A stretch of DNA of 64,000 bases, taken from assembly GCA_947447375.1 (NCBI GenBank), contig CANFJB010000001.1, positions 62,001-126,000 on the forward strand, in the 5' to 3' direction. This DNA is from Bacteroidota bacterium. Its GTDB lineage: Bacteria; Bacteroidota; Bacteroidia; Flavobacteriales; Flavobacteriaceae. The notes beneath the pieces were generated by a model, which was not told the DNA's origin, made no database searches, and was given only the letters and a program-made list of their open reading frames with translations. Numbering within the stretch: position 1 is the first letter of the stretch; every line of letters begins with the position of its first letter. The position numbers were made by a program, and so were the translations under genes. Shown piece after piece: positions 41,825-51,333 of this stretch.

Positions 41825-42568
41825 TCAATAAGAAACCGAGTCAGATTCGCCACTTGAAATAAGTTTTGCTGCAGAAGTTCCAATTCTTTTTACCCCTAAA
41901 CGAATCAAATTTATCGCTTCTTCATGATTTCTTACACCACCCGCCGCCTTTATTGGTAAGGGCGATGCGTTTTCAAGCATCATGATAATAGATGGAAGAG
42001 TTGCGCCGTTTGGCAAATTGTCTTTGGTTTTATAAAACCCTGTTGATGATTTCACAAAAACATTCGGATAAACGTCTTCTTTGAAATTGGAAATAACAAC
42101 ATTTTTAATCAATGTTGAAAGCTGGATTATCTGTTGGTTGTTTAGGGCTGCAACTTCTATAATCCATTTGATTACTTTATTGTTTTGGGTTGCAAATTCA
42201 GTGCATTTTAGAATTTCTTCTTTTACAAGAAGTGTATTTCCTTTTTTAAAAGCTTCATAATTACATACAAAATCCAAGTCGTCAGCACCATCAATAATGG
42301 CTTGTTTTGCTTCTTTAATTTTTTTTAAGTAATTGGAATTGCCTTTTGGAAAATCGATAACAGTTCCAATATTGACTTTTGAATTTTGATCCAAAATCAT
42401 TTTCCTGGCTAGTGATACCATTTCTGGTCGGATCATAACGAGCTTGAATTTCTCATCAATTGCTTCTTGAATACAATTTACGATCAGCTTCTGATTTTCA
42501 ATCTCGCTGATTCCTGCTTGCTCAGCGGTTTTTAAGTAGGTAGAATCCAAAAAAGATTTTATATCCAT
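41825..42568 (-). CDS. deoC: Deoxyribose-phosphate aldolase
   Basis: Cleaves 2-deoxyribose 5-phosphate to acetaldehyde and glyceraldehyde 3-phosphate in nucleoside salvage. The 247-residue TIM barrel has the Schiff-base lysine in NVFVKSSTGFY (about 170-180) and the second active-site lysine in PIKAAGGVRN (about 202-211). The N-terminal part, with FLDSTYLKTAEQ, shows the expected D/T residues. It lies 24 bp behind a VanZ-like gene on the same strand and may share a transcript with gcvH and vanZ-like; no exact -7 box precedes it. Confidence 0.96.
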   Translation of the reverse strand: MDIKSFLDSTYLKTAEQAGISEIENQKLIVNCIQEAIDEKFKLVMIRPEMVSLARKMILDQNSKVNIGTVIDFPKGNSNYLKKIKEAKQAIIDGADDLDFVCNYEAFKKGNTLLVKEEILKCTEFATQNNKVIKWIIEVAALNNQQIIQLSTLIKNVVISNFKEDVYPNVFVKSSTGFYKTKDNLPNGATLPSIIMMLENASPLPIKAAGGVRNHEEAINLIRLGVKRIGTSAAKLISSGESDSVSY

Positions 42569-42592
42569 AGCTTCGAAATATTTAAGTATGAA

Positions 42593-42973
42593 TTAGATTT
42601 CGCTCTTTCTTCTGAAATATTGAAACAATACCAACGTTATTAAAGCTGTAAAAGCTCCTGAAACATTTGAAATTACGTCTAATATATCTCCTTTTCTGGA
42701 AGTGGTAAAAGCTTGTTGCGAAAACTCGATTACAATTCCGAAGACCATTGAAACAAAAAACAAAATTACAGGAGCCTTATAGTTAGTTATTTTAGTGTTT
42801 GAATTAAAATACAAATACCAAAGTATAATAAACCCAAAGTGAAATGCAAAATGTGCCAGTTTATCAATGTTATTAATTTCAACTTTAGGCAATTCACTTG
42901 CTGGTTCTAAACATAGAAGCAAAATAGAACAAGTCCAAATTAGCGCTATTGATAAATAGATATTTTTACGCAC
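42593..42973 (-). CDS. VanZ-family membrane protein
   Basis: A 126-residue protein with four transmembrane helices and the VanZ pattern: [32 protein letters not shown] and the acidic [13 protein letters not shown] (about 100-112). Members of this broad family are found in many genomes; only the Enterococcus VanZ has a teicoplanin link, so no resistance should be inferred here. It overlaps the gcvH 3' end by 8 bp. Confidence 0.85.
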   Translation of the reverse strand: MRKNIYLSIALIWTCSILLLCLEPASELPKVEINNIDKLAHFAFHFGFIILWYLYFNSNTKITNYKAPVILFFVSMVFGIVIEFSQQAFTTSRKGDILDVISNVSGAFTALITLVLFQYFRRKSEI

Positions 42974-43346
42974 CTATTAGTGCTTTATAATCATCACTTG
43001 ATAATAAATCATCCATTTCTGAAGCGTCAGAATATTTAACTTTAACCATCCATCCTTTACCGTAAGGATCTCCATTTACAGTATCAGGGTTGGATTCTAA
43101 ATCGTCATTAAATTCAATAATTTCTCCTGATAATGGTAAGAATAAATCAGATACGGTTTTTACCGCTTCAACCGTTCCAAAAACTTCGTCTTTAGCTAAG
43201 GTTTGGTCTAAAGTTTCCACTTCTACATATACAATATCACCCAATTCTTTTTGAGCAAAATCAGTGATTCCCACTGTTGCAATTTCACCATCAATACTAA
43301 CCCATTCGTGGTCTTTTGTGTACTTTAAATTTGAAGGAATATTCAT
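42966..43346 (-). CDS. gcvH: Glycine cleavage system H protein
   Basis: A 126-residue lipoyl carrier that shuttles the aminomethyl group from P- to T-protein. The lipoylated lysine is Lys63 in [13 protein letters not shown], and the start [20 protein letters not shown] is canonical. The other glycine cleavage genes are not in the window. It has its own -7 box in the 65-bp gap after sprA, and its 3' end overlaps the VanZ-like gene by 8 bp, a coupling seen in flavobacteria. Confidence 0.97.
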   Translation of the reverse strand: MNIPSNLKYTKDHEWVSIDGEIATVGITDFAQKELGDIVYVEVETLDQTLAKDEVFGTVEAVKTVSDLFLPLSGEIIEFNDDLESNPDTVNGDPYGKGWMVKVKYSDASEMDDLLSSDDYKALIGA

Positions 43347-43381
43347 TTTTAATTTTAATTATAATTTATAAATAGTTTTTA

Positions 43382-43389
43382 CAAAGGTA
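43382..43389 (-). promoter_or_regulatory. -7 box TACCTTTG (minus strand) for gcvH
   Basis: Exact TANNTTTG on the minus strand, 35 bp before the gcvH ATG and 22 bp beyond the sprA stop. No -33 TTG at the usual distance is seen. Confidence 0.55.
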
Positions 43390-43411
43390 TTATTTACAAT
43401 TCTATTATTTA

Positions 43412-46400
43412 TTAATTTCCGAAATTATATCTAAGTGTAAATCCAGCTCGAATATTTGTCATAGGAAATGAAGTTGAAACCACCGCTTTTGAGAACGAAT
43501 GGTCATAATAAAATATAGTGGTTAAATTTTTGCTTAATGAATAATCAGCAGTTAATTTAGCTGACCATAAATTCTGCCCTCCCGCCAATTGATTGTTATC
43601 GTAATCTAAATAACGAACAATTGTTTGGTTATTTCTATAAGAGAAATCGGCTTTAATATTAATATCTCCTTTTAAAACCCCTTGCGCATTATCGGCAAAT
43701 TTTGAAGAAATAGCTACGTCTTTAAATCGATATCCCATTCCCACAACATATTCTACACCGCTAACTTCGGTCAATAAATTATTATCAAAACTCATAGACA
43801 AGGCTCTGTCTTTTTTCATTTCTGCTAAAAATTTCATTGAATTTTTAAGTTCAAAATCAACTCTAATTAAAGGATTGAATTGTTCTACCAAATTCACATT
43901 GGCAATAATAGTTTTATTCAAGAAATTTCCACCTTTATCAACTCCATTTGGATTTAGATTGTATTCTAAATTAGATCTAAATGAATTTATAGTGTAAGAT
44001 GCTCGGTAACTATGTTGAACTGAGAATCTTTTGAAGTTTTCTTTAAAAAATTCATACCTCATTAAACCGTTATATTTTGCAGTCCAGTTCGGAATTGGAA
44101 AATCTCTAAACGCAGATAGAGATACTCCTTTTGCAGATTCTCCAATTTTATCACTTATAGCTCCTGTGTAAGCCGCAAGGAATGACGGAAGTAAAACCGC
44201 TTGACTGTTTTTTCCAAATCCAACAGGATATCCTTCAAGATCCAATGGATAAGTTGTAGAATTATAATATTGCTGTGCTAAACGATTGGCAACAATAATT
44301 CTATTTCCTCTGAAATCATTAAATGCCGATGATTCATTAATGTCACTATTTCTAAAAGCAGTTTTAATCATTATTGTCGAAATGGCAAAATTACCGGTGC
44401 TATAAGGTGATCTAGAATTATATTGACCTGCAGAAACATCAAATTGTTCTGAAAAATTATCGGCATAAGTTCTATCTGCAGTTAAATCAATTTTAAAATC
44501 TGGGAACAAATCCATATTCGCAGTTACGTTCAATGTTTTATTAGTTACTTGCGTAAAATTCTGATTGAATTCAGGGTAATTTGTTAACCAACCGTTTTTG
44601 GCAGCTTCATATCTCACATCGTCCTGGGATCCAAAAACGAAACCTAATGTAGGCTTAGAAGTTCCTAAAAATCCTAATCCTGGGAGATATCCAGGAAGTG
44701 CCGTTCCTTTGTTTTCGGTGTAATTAATTTGTATATTTTTTACGCTTGTTAGAATTCCTTTAAGACCAGAGATAAATAAATTATCGTCAGAAACATTTTG
44801 TTGCTGTTGATTATTTACCACTTTTTGACCAGGAATAGGAGCTGTTTTTGGCGCTTGTTGAACTGGTTTTTTGGTATTTTTTACCAATCCTATATATCTG
44901 TAAAATGACTCCATATTAAATGAAGTATTTAATTTCTGAGCCGCAGAATTTTGAATTGTATTCCCTAAATTATAGATAGTTCCATCTGTTGCTTCTATTG
45001 ATGTTAAAGCCGCTGATGATTTTTGCCAACTGTAATTTCCGGTGTAGGAATAGGTCGATTTTATAAAACTAAACAATGGGATTTTATTGATTGGTAAATC
45101 ATAATTCATTGTCAATTGTTGTGTGTGCTGATTTGGATCTCCCACATCCCAGTATTTGTCCCAAATAGTTACTGTATTATCGGGCATGTTATTGTCATTA
45201 ATATAATTTCTAACAATATTATTTGATGATGCCGTAAAGTTTAATTTCAATGCTTTGGTCAAATTATAATTGAACCCATATTGGTAATTAAATAAATAAT
45301 TTCTTCTGTATAATGGATCTAATCCTATACCTGCCACTTCCACCTGACGGAATTCTTGACGGTTGTATTGTCTAATAATATTGGTGCTAAATGAAATATT
45401 TGACGGTAAATAATTAAAATTGAATTCACTTAACAACCTCCAATAATCACTTTTCTTGAATAGTTTTGTTTTTTTGAATGGCTCAAATGGTTTTGGTTGA
45501 AATGTATAAGCATAATCAACAGTTGTATTTACTTGCTTATCTTGATAGCTTTCTATTTCAAAATTATGACGTTGAACTTCATTGTAAGAATACGATAATG
45601 TTACGTTTTCAGGGTCATAAATATGAGGTTTTTGTTTTTCACCTCTTTCTTTTTTTACTCCAATAAAGTTAATACTTCTTCTTTTTGTAAAATCAATTGC
45701 TCTGTCTCTAATGTTGTCTCTTTCCGCTTGATTAGAAGTTACATCTAAAAGTTGTTGCAATCTAATATCTTGATTGAACGGATCGTATTCTGGAGTAATC
45801 GTTTCTTCTCCAATTGCATAATTAAATGGCAAATTGATTCCCCATTTTTTTGGTAATAATTTTCCAATACTTAAATTGGTAACCAAATTATATTGGAATA
45901 AATCTTCACGACTTCTTTCATTCGGACCTTGTTCTAAAGACCCAAAACCAACGGTACTTTTCTTAGTAGATGCTGATATGGTTGCTAAATCAGCTAAATT
46001 GGTGTCTAAATTAGCCAAGGCCGCCATACCACCTTTGTTGTCCATTTCGGCTATTCTAAGTTCGTTAAACCAAACCTCACCACGAATATTACTTGTATTT
46101 GTTGATTTGTTTTTAATACCAACCATTAAGGTTCTAACCAATCCAAAATTAGGATTACCTCGAATTCCAATTCTTAGTTTCCCTCTACTTGTATTTGTTG
46201 CCAATGTAGGATCTAAAACATCGTCATTAATAAATCGGATTCCATTGATATCTTCAGCCGGTGCATTTCCGCTTAATGCTAATACTTTTAACTGAGTTAG
46301 TAAATCCAATGGCAAGTTAATTTCATTTAATTCAGGCCATACTTCAGATGGTGAAGACGCACCTTCTGGTGTCACTTTTAAAGGTATTTCAACTTGATAG

Positions 46401-49400
46401 AAATTCTGTGTGAAGTCATTTCCAAATCTTATAAAACCAACCATTTGATCATTTTGAAGCGGAGTTGGATCTGAAGGTGAAGGAAGTGCTTCAGCATGTA
46501 AGAACATTTTTAATTTTTTAAACTGACGCATGTCAACACTGACATTTTTAAACACAGCTCTTGAATCTCCTGGTTGCAATCCGGCGCCGCCAACTCTCAT
46601 AGCTAGAGATTGTTCGTTCTGATTGATAACAGAATTATTACTATATAATTGTTCTCTTACAACTCCAGGAGGAGACACGTAACGAATAGGACTTCTATTT
46701 CCATTTTCTTGAATATTAACAGTAAGAACGTCTAAATCAGTGTTGTCATCAGAAGGATTAATATCAGAAGCATCAAGTGTATTCGTGTAACGTCTCCATT
46801 CACCACGAACTAAATCTAATGCACCAAAACGAACGGTCATTTTATCACTAAAACCAGTCATAAACATACGCATGTAACCAATAGATCTGAAATCTGTAAT
46901 TCCACCAATAACATTTTCTGGTTGTGAAATTGGAATTTTAAATTGTATCCATCTTGCACGAGTTGGATTTGCTCCAGTTGGTAAATTGGCAGCATCAGTT
47001 TCTCTAATATCCGTAACATATCGGTCTACGCCAATGGTCATGTTTTTATGTAAATCGATGCTGTATTCAAAATAAGCATTGATTGTGTTCATGGTGTTAT
47101 CGCGGTTAATATCTTCAACATCAGGCAACGTTGTTGAACCTCTGTTTGCATCAGTTACATCTACAGGAGAGTTTCCTTGTGTTCCATTATAGTTTTTATA
47201 TCTTTCTTGAACATTTCCTTCTGCAGCTAAATAATACTCATAATCATCGGCAGATGGATCAGGATATCCAGAGAAATTTGGAAATTTAGTTGCTTCTTCA
47301 TTATTATTTAAACCGTCTAATCCAATATCTTGATTTGATCTATTGGCAGGATTGGTATCAAATGCATAAATTAAAGATTGTGATGCTGGCACATTACCCC
47401 AAATAGGCTGGGGAGTGACTAAAACTTGGTCAGCACCAAGTCCGTTTTCAAATTGCTTTCTACCATCTTTTAATACGTCTTCAGAAATTGACCCTAGGTT
47501 AAAATAAATTCTTCCCGTGTTGGTAATCGGAGCTTCACTAGATAAATTTCCCGGATCATAATACGGATCCATTAACCAAAATTGTAAATACTCTACATTG
47601 CTTTGTTCAAAATTTGTAGAACTCAATGACCTCATTATCCCTCCAAAATTACCCTGTGGATTTGGCAATTGATTTGTAGCTGCAGCAGCAGGATTATAAT
47701 TATAGGCTCCTCTTTCTTTTGGATAATAAGCTAGGTCTAATGTATTTACAACTTGCGTTTGTCCAACAGCAATGTCGGTAACTGGATAAAGTTCTTCGCT
47801 GTAAATTCTTCTTGTTGAATTGTAAGATATGTCTTGAATTGAAACTCCCGATGGTCTTGAAGCATAAAATGAAGGATCAATACTATACCAAGATAATTTT
47901 GCTCTTTTAAAACCGTAGCTTAAATCTGTTGCAGAAGCATTAAAATCATAATTACTTCTAGCTGACTTTTCAGGCGTTGATGATAAACTCCATGAAAATG
48001 GGGATCTCATGTCGATTGATGTTTGTGAACCTTCAAAATCATCAACATAAATTGTAGATTCTCCTTGAAATTTATCTGCACTTGGAGTATCTGGTTTTAG
48101 GAAGGCAACTTCGCCTCTGAAAGATAAATTTGAGGCTACATCAGTATCAACATTTGGCAATTTATTTACTAATCTTGTGAAAAATGGAACTTCAGTAGAA
48201 AAATTAGTATTGAAACCAAAAATAGTATTATTCACAGATTCTTGTCCGTAACTCGATTTTTGAGTAAACGGTTTTTCTGATAATTTTAAAAATGTAGCTC
48301 CAACTAAAAATTTATCAGAAATTTTATGTTCCACATTGAAGCCCATGAATCTTCTGGTTTGTTGACCAAAAACAGCATTGTTTTCTAATGAAACATTAAT
48401 TGGGGTATTCGATGCTTGAAGTGAAGGGTCTAAAATTTGAACTTTACCCAATTGATAATTTACGCTATAATCAACTCCTTCAACCAAAACACGACCACCA
48501 GCGGTAACTACCACCGATCCTTTTGGCACATTGAAAGCCCCAATTGAAATTCCATCGCCACCTGAAGATTTAAATTTTCCTTTTAATTGAAATTTATTTT
48601 TGTCGCTATCTTGCAATGCCGTCGCTTGAGTTTGGCGATACATATTTCTGTAAACATATTTAGTTTGGTTGGCATTGTAGTTCCCAATATTATAATCTTC
48701 AGTGCTATTATTTCTTAATTTTTCAAATAAGTGTTTTCCAAAAGGTTCTACTGTTGTAAATATGATTCTTCCATTTTGTGAATCAACTGTAAGTCCCGGG
48801 ATAAAATCAAAAAAACCATCACCACCAGTTTGCGGATCGTTATTATAATTTAATTTATCTACATTAAATACTTTCAATAATGGCGTGCTTGTTACTAAAT
48901 CTTGAGGCTGAGGAAGTGGAGATACTAAATTAATGTAGTTTAAAGGGGAAGGATCTGTGTATAAAATATTGAATTTAAAATCGGCTTGTTGCAATTGAAA
49001 AGCACCTGGAATTTGATAAATATTTTTCATCATCAAGTTCCAAATTGGCGTTGTAACATGTGTTGTAGGATTTTCTACGCTTGTCAAATTACTTTTCAGC
49101 ATTTTCAAAATTAAACTCTGCGTTGAAACAGAAGTTGGTTGATTAGTCCCAGGTGTTACACTTCCCGTTTCAGTCGCTTGAACTCCATCAGTTCCAAATT
49201 CACCCACTTGGTAAACCACATCGCCAATTGTATATTGATAAGCTACGGCTAAAACTTCATCGTTAGCCAATTTTTGTTGTAACGAAATATATCCTAATTG
49301 AGGGTGAAATGTAAATTCTGAAGAAGTCAATTTTCGAGCATTTTCTAATTTAGAATAATCTAAACCTTCACTAACAGTTACTCCGTTAAACCCTGAACTT

Positions 49401-50665
49401 GCAGTTACAATTTCTCTAATATTTCCATTTAATCTACCGCCATTATCTATTAATGCAGGGTCATATTTATTATTTTTATTATCGGAAGGACTATTTGGTG
49501 GAGCAATAAAAAATCCTGTTGAAGGGTTGGCTACAACAATTTCGTTATTATTTAGACCTGTAATTTGCGATTCACCTAAATCTTGAAGCGCAATAATATT
49601 TCTTAAATTATTGTTGGTTGTTGTTACTCTATTCTGTCTATTAGTGATCCAAGCTTCAACTCTAGTTATTTGAACTCTACTATTTATAAAAGGGTAGTTT
49701 TTTAGTGATTCGTCGTATTTATTTCTGAAATATTGTGAAAGAAAAAAGTGACGATCAGCATCATATTCTAATGCAAATAATTCAAATTCTTGAATGGTTC
49801 CTCCGCCCTGAGAAGTTACCGATTTTGTTTGAGACTTTTGTTCAGAGAAAACTCCCGTTACTGTAGTTTTACCAAATTGAAATTGCGCTTTTACTCCAAA
49901 TAAACTCTGAGCTCCCCGAATTAATGAAGTATTTAGTGGCATACTTACATTTCCAACTTCAATTTTTTGGATAATATCATCTTCATTGGCTTTGTAATCT
50001 GGGTTGTATTCTAACTTAATTAAATTTTGAAATGCAAATGTAGATTGAGTGTCATAATTAGCATTTACATTTAATCGAGTCCCTACTTTACCCATTAAAC
50101 TCATGCTTATTCTTTGATTAAAATCAAATGTTGTGGTTGAACTATTTTGAGTAGAAAAGGAAGGGTTATCCTGTTTTGTATAACGAACTCCCAAATCCAT
50201 TTCAACAGAACCCGTTGGTTTTACATCGATGGTGTTTCCTCCAAATATAGTTTCAAAAAAACTATTGTTCACATAATATTTAGGCAATAAATCTTTTTTA
50301 GCTTCTTCAGAACCTTTCTTAACTCCATCAATTGCATCCAGTTTTTTCTTATAATAATTTCGAATCGATTCCTTCAAAACCATTGATTCGTATTCTTTTG
50401 GAGTTAGAAATTTTGGATAATTTATGGAGTAACCAGCTATAGTACTTGTAAAAACATACCGATCGGTTTTTGGGTCATAAACATATAAATTTACAACACT
50501 TGGTGGATTGCTCATGCCAATTTGCCCCACCGAATAACCCATTTTGGTTGAGTCTTGAACGGCGGTATTGTCTTGAGCTTGAAGGTTAAACCCAGAAATT
50601 AATACAAGCAATAGAATACTTGTTTTAAATATGAAATTTCTGTTTTTTATATATATTGTTTTCAA
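43412..50665 (-). CDS. sprA: SprA (Sov), giant T9SS outer-membrane translocon
   Basis: A 2417-residue outer-membrane protein. In Flavobacterium johnsoniae, SprA forms a 36-strand beta-barrel, the pore through which T9SS substrates leave. A signal peptide (TSILLLVLISGFNLQAQ) is followed by the family start (NPPSVVNLYVYDPKTDRYVF) and a long series of beta strands with large loops, ending with the aromatic strand AGFTLRYNFGN. Its length matches known SprA proteins (about 2400). ruvA lies 3 bp upstream on the same strand, the typical ruvA-sprA arrangement, so sprA is probably transcribed from the ruvA promoter. The gene shows no frameshift and a uniform AT-rich composition. Confidence 0.97.
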   Translation of the reverse strand: MKTIYIKNRNFIFKTSILLLVLISGFNLQAQDNTAVQDSTKMGYSVGQIGMSNPPSVVNLYVYDPKTDRYVFTSTIAGYSINYPKFLTPKEYESMVLKESIRNYYKKKLDAIDGVKKGSEEAKKDLLPKYYVNNSFFETIFGGNTIDVKPTGSVEMDLGVRYTKQDNPSFSTQNSSTTTFDFNQRISMSLMGKVGTRLNVNANYDTQSTFAFQNLIKLEYNPDYKANEDDIIQKIEVGNVSMPLNTSLIRGAQSLFGVKAQFQFGKTTVTGVFSEQKSQTKSVTSQGGGTIQEFELFALEYDADRHFFLSQYFRNKYDESLKNYPFINSRVQITRVEAWITNRQNRVTTTNNNLRNIIALQDLGESQITGLNNNEIVVANPSTGFFIAPPNSPSDNKNNKYDPALIDNGGRLNGNIREIVTASSGFNGVTVSEGLDYSKLENARKLTSSEFTFHPQLGYISLQQKLANDEVLAVAYQYTIGDVVYQVGEFGTDGVQATETGSVTPGTNQPTSVSTQSLILKMLKSNLTSVENPTTHVTTPIWNLMMKNIYQIPGAFQLQQADFKFNILYTDPSPLNYINLVSPLPQPQDLVTSTPLLKVFNVDKLNYNNDPQTGGDGFFDFIPGLTVDSQNGRIIFTTVEPFGKHLFEKLRNNSTEDYNIGNYNANQTKYVYRNMYRQTQATALQDSDKNKFQLKGKFKSSGGDGISIGAFNVPKGSVVVTAGGRVLVEGVDYSVNYQLGKVQILDPSLQASNTPINVSLENNAVFGQQTRRFMGFNVEHKISDKFLVGATFLKLSEKPFTQKSSYGQESVNNTIFGFNTNFSTEVPFFTRLVNKLPNVDTDVASNLSFRGEVAFLKPDTPSADKFQGESTIYVDDFEGSQTSIDMRSPFSWSLSSTPEKSARSNYDFNASATDLSYGFKRAKLSWYSIDPSFYASRPSGVSIQDISYNSTRRIYSEELYPVTDIAVGQTQVVNTLDLAYYPKERGAYNYNPAAAATNQLPNPQGNFGGIMRSLSSTNFEQSNVEYLQFWLMDPYYDPGNLSSEAPITNTGRIYFNLGSISEDVLKDGRKQFENGLGADQVLVTPQPIWGNVPASQSLIYAFDTNPANRSNQDIGLDGLNNNEEATKFPNFSGYPDPSADDYEYYLAAEGNVQERYKNYNGTQGNSPVDVTDANRGSTTLPDVEDINRDNTMNTINAYFEYSIDLHKNMTIGVDRYVTDIRETDAANLPTGANPTRARWIQFKIPISQPENVIGGITDFRSIGYMRMFMTGFSDKMTVRFGALDLVRGEWRRYTNTLDASDINPSDDNTDLDVLTVNIQENGNRSPIRYVSPPGVVREQLYSNNSVINQNEQSLAMRVGGAGLQPGDSRAVFKNVSVDMRQFKKLKMFLHAEALPSPSDPTPLQNDQMVGFIRFGNDFTQNFYQVEIPLKVTPEGASSPSEVWPELNEINLPLDLLTQLKVLALSGNAPAEDINGIRFINDDVLDPTLATNTSRGKLRIGIRGNPNFGLVRTLMVGIKNKSTNTSNIRGEVWFNELRIAEMDNKGGMAALANLDTNLADLATISASTKKSTVGFGSLEQGPNERSREDLFQYNLVTNLSIGKLLPKKWGINLPFNYAIGEETITPEYDPFNQDIRLQQLLDVTSNQAERDNIRDRAIDFTKRRSINFIGVKKERGEKQKPHIYDPENVTLSYSYNEVQRHNFEIESYQDKQVNTTVDYAYTFQPKPFEPFKKTKLFKKSDYWRLLSEFNFNYLPSNISFSTNIIRQYNRQEFRQVEVAGIGLDPLYRRNYLFNYQYGFNYNLTKALKLNFTASSNNIVRNYINDNNMPDNTVTIWDKYWDVGDPNQHTQQLTMNYDLPINKIPLFSFIKSTYSYTGNYSWQKSSAALTSIEATDGTIYNLGNTIQNSAAQKLNTSFNMESFYRYIGLVKNTKKPVQQAPKTAPIPGQKVVNNQQQQNVSDDNLFISGLKGILTSVKNIQINYTENKGTALPGYLPGLGFLGTSKPTLGFVFGSQDDVRYEAAKNGWLTNYPEFNQNFTQVTNKTLNVTANMDLFPDFKIDLTADRTYADNFSEQFDVSAGQYNSRSPYSTGNFAISTIMIKTAFRNSDINESSAFNDFRGNRIIVANRLAQQYYNSTTYPLDLEGYPVGFGKNSQAVLLPSFLAAYTGAISDKIGESAKGVSLSAFRDFPIPNWTAKYNGLMRYEFFKENFKRFSVQHSYRASYTINSFRSNLEYNLNPNGVDKGGNFLNKTIIANVNLVEQFNPLIRVDFELKNSMKFLAEMKKDRALSMSFDNNLLTEVSGVEYVVGMGYRFKDVAISSKFADNAQGVLKGDINIKADFSYRNNQTIVRYLDYDNNQLAGGQNLWSAKLTADYSLSKNLTTIFYYDHSFSKAVVSTSFPMTNIRAGFTLRYNFGN

Positions 50666-50668
50666 GAA

Positions 50669-51250
50669 TTATAAGTTTTTTAATGCTAATTTGATGATGT
50701 TTTCTACGGTAGCATCTGGGTTCTCCTTTACAATTTTTTCTACCACTCGTTCGCTAGTTTTTCTAACAAATCCCAAAACTTCCAAAGCAGATAACGCTTC
50801 ATCTTTATTTGTATTGTTTTGCATCATGGAAACTTCGTCCAAATCATACAATTTTAACACTTTATCCTTTAAATCTAATATTACTCTTTGCGCTGTTTTA
50901 CCTCCAATACCTTTAATTTTTTGTATTGTATTAACGTCAGCTGTCGCAATTGCTTGAATAATTTGTTTTGGTTCTAATGAAGAAAGCATTGTTCTAGCAA
51001 TACTTGCTCCAATACCAGAAACTGAAAGCAACATTTTAAAAATCTCGCGTTCTGATTTTTCTACAAAACCAAAAAGAGTGTGTGAATCTTCCTTTATTTG
51101 AAGGTAAGTAAACAGTTTAATAGCGTCTGAATTTGGTAAAAGAGAATAAGTATGTAAAGATATATTTACATGGTAACCCACCCCATTACAATCTATAATT
51201 ACTTCGGTTGGATTTTTCTCTACTAATTTTCCTTGTAAGTGTGCTATCAT
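50669..51250 (-). CDS. ruvA: Holliday junction branch-migration protein RuvA
   Basis: DNA-binding subunit of the RuvAB complex that drives branch migration of Holliday junctions. The 193 residues have the start MIAHLQGKLVEKNPTEVIIDCNG (OB fold), two helix-hairpin-helix elements (LLSVSGIGASIARTML and KIKGIGGKTAQRVILDLKD) and the C-terminal regulatory domain (ALSALEVLGF) that binds RuvB. ruvB is also in the window at 54780-55802. It lies 3 bp before sprA and has a -7 box 16 bp upstream. Confidence 0.97.
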   Translation of the reverse strand: MIAHLQGKLVEKNPTEVIIDCNGVGYHVNISLHTYSLLPNSDAIKLFTYLQIKEDSHTLFGFVEKSEREIFKMLLSVSGIGASIARTMLSSLEPKQIIQAIATADVNTIQKIKGIGGKTAQRVILDLKDKVLKLYDLDEVSMMQNNTNKDEALSALEVLGFVRKTSERVVEKIVKENPDATVENIIKLALKNL

Positions 51251-51266
51251 TTTTTAAAGTAATTTC

Positions 51267-51274
51267 CAAATATA
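51267..51274 (-). promoter_or_regulatory. -7 box TATATTTG (minus strand) for ruvA-sprA
   Basis: Exact TANNTTTG 16 bp before the ruvA ATG. Because sprA follows ruvA by 3 bp with no other promoter in view, this may also be the main promoter of sprA. Confidence 0.6.
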
Positions 51275-51333
51275 AGAAAAATCTTCTACACTATATTTGC
51301 TATTGTTTTATAAATCTGGTGAATATTAACTTA

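Noticed and set aside
42593-42973. VanZ-like gene as an antibiotic resistance marker
   Set aside because: The VanZ domain is widespread in membrane proteins with other or unknown roles, and no van genes are near.
45834-46295. Open frame of 153 codons on the plus strand inside sprA
   Set aside because: It is antisense to a well-conserved giant gene, has no promoter and no recognisable domain. The same holds for the other short frames opposite purH, tamL, the cox genes and actB.
51292-51299. Plus-strand TATATTTG in the gap between the malic enzyme and ruvA genes, pointing into the 3' end of the malic enzyme gene
   Set aside because: There is no plus-strand gene downstream. A single six-base match is expected by chance in such AT-rich gaps, and there is no -33 partner.
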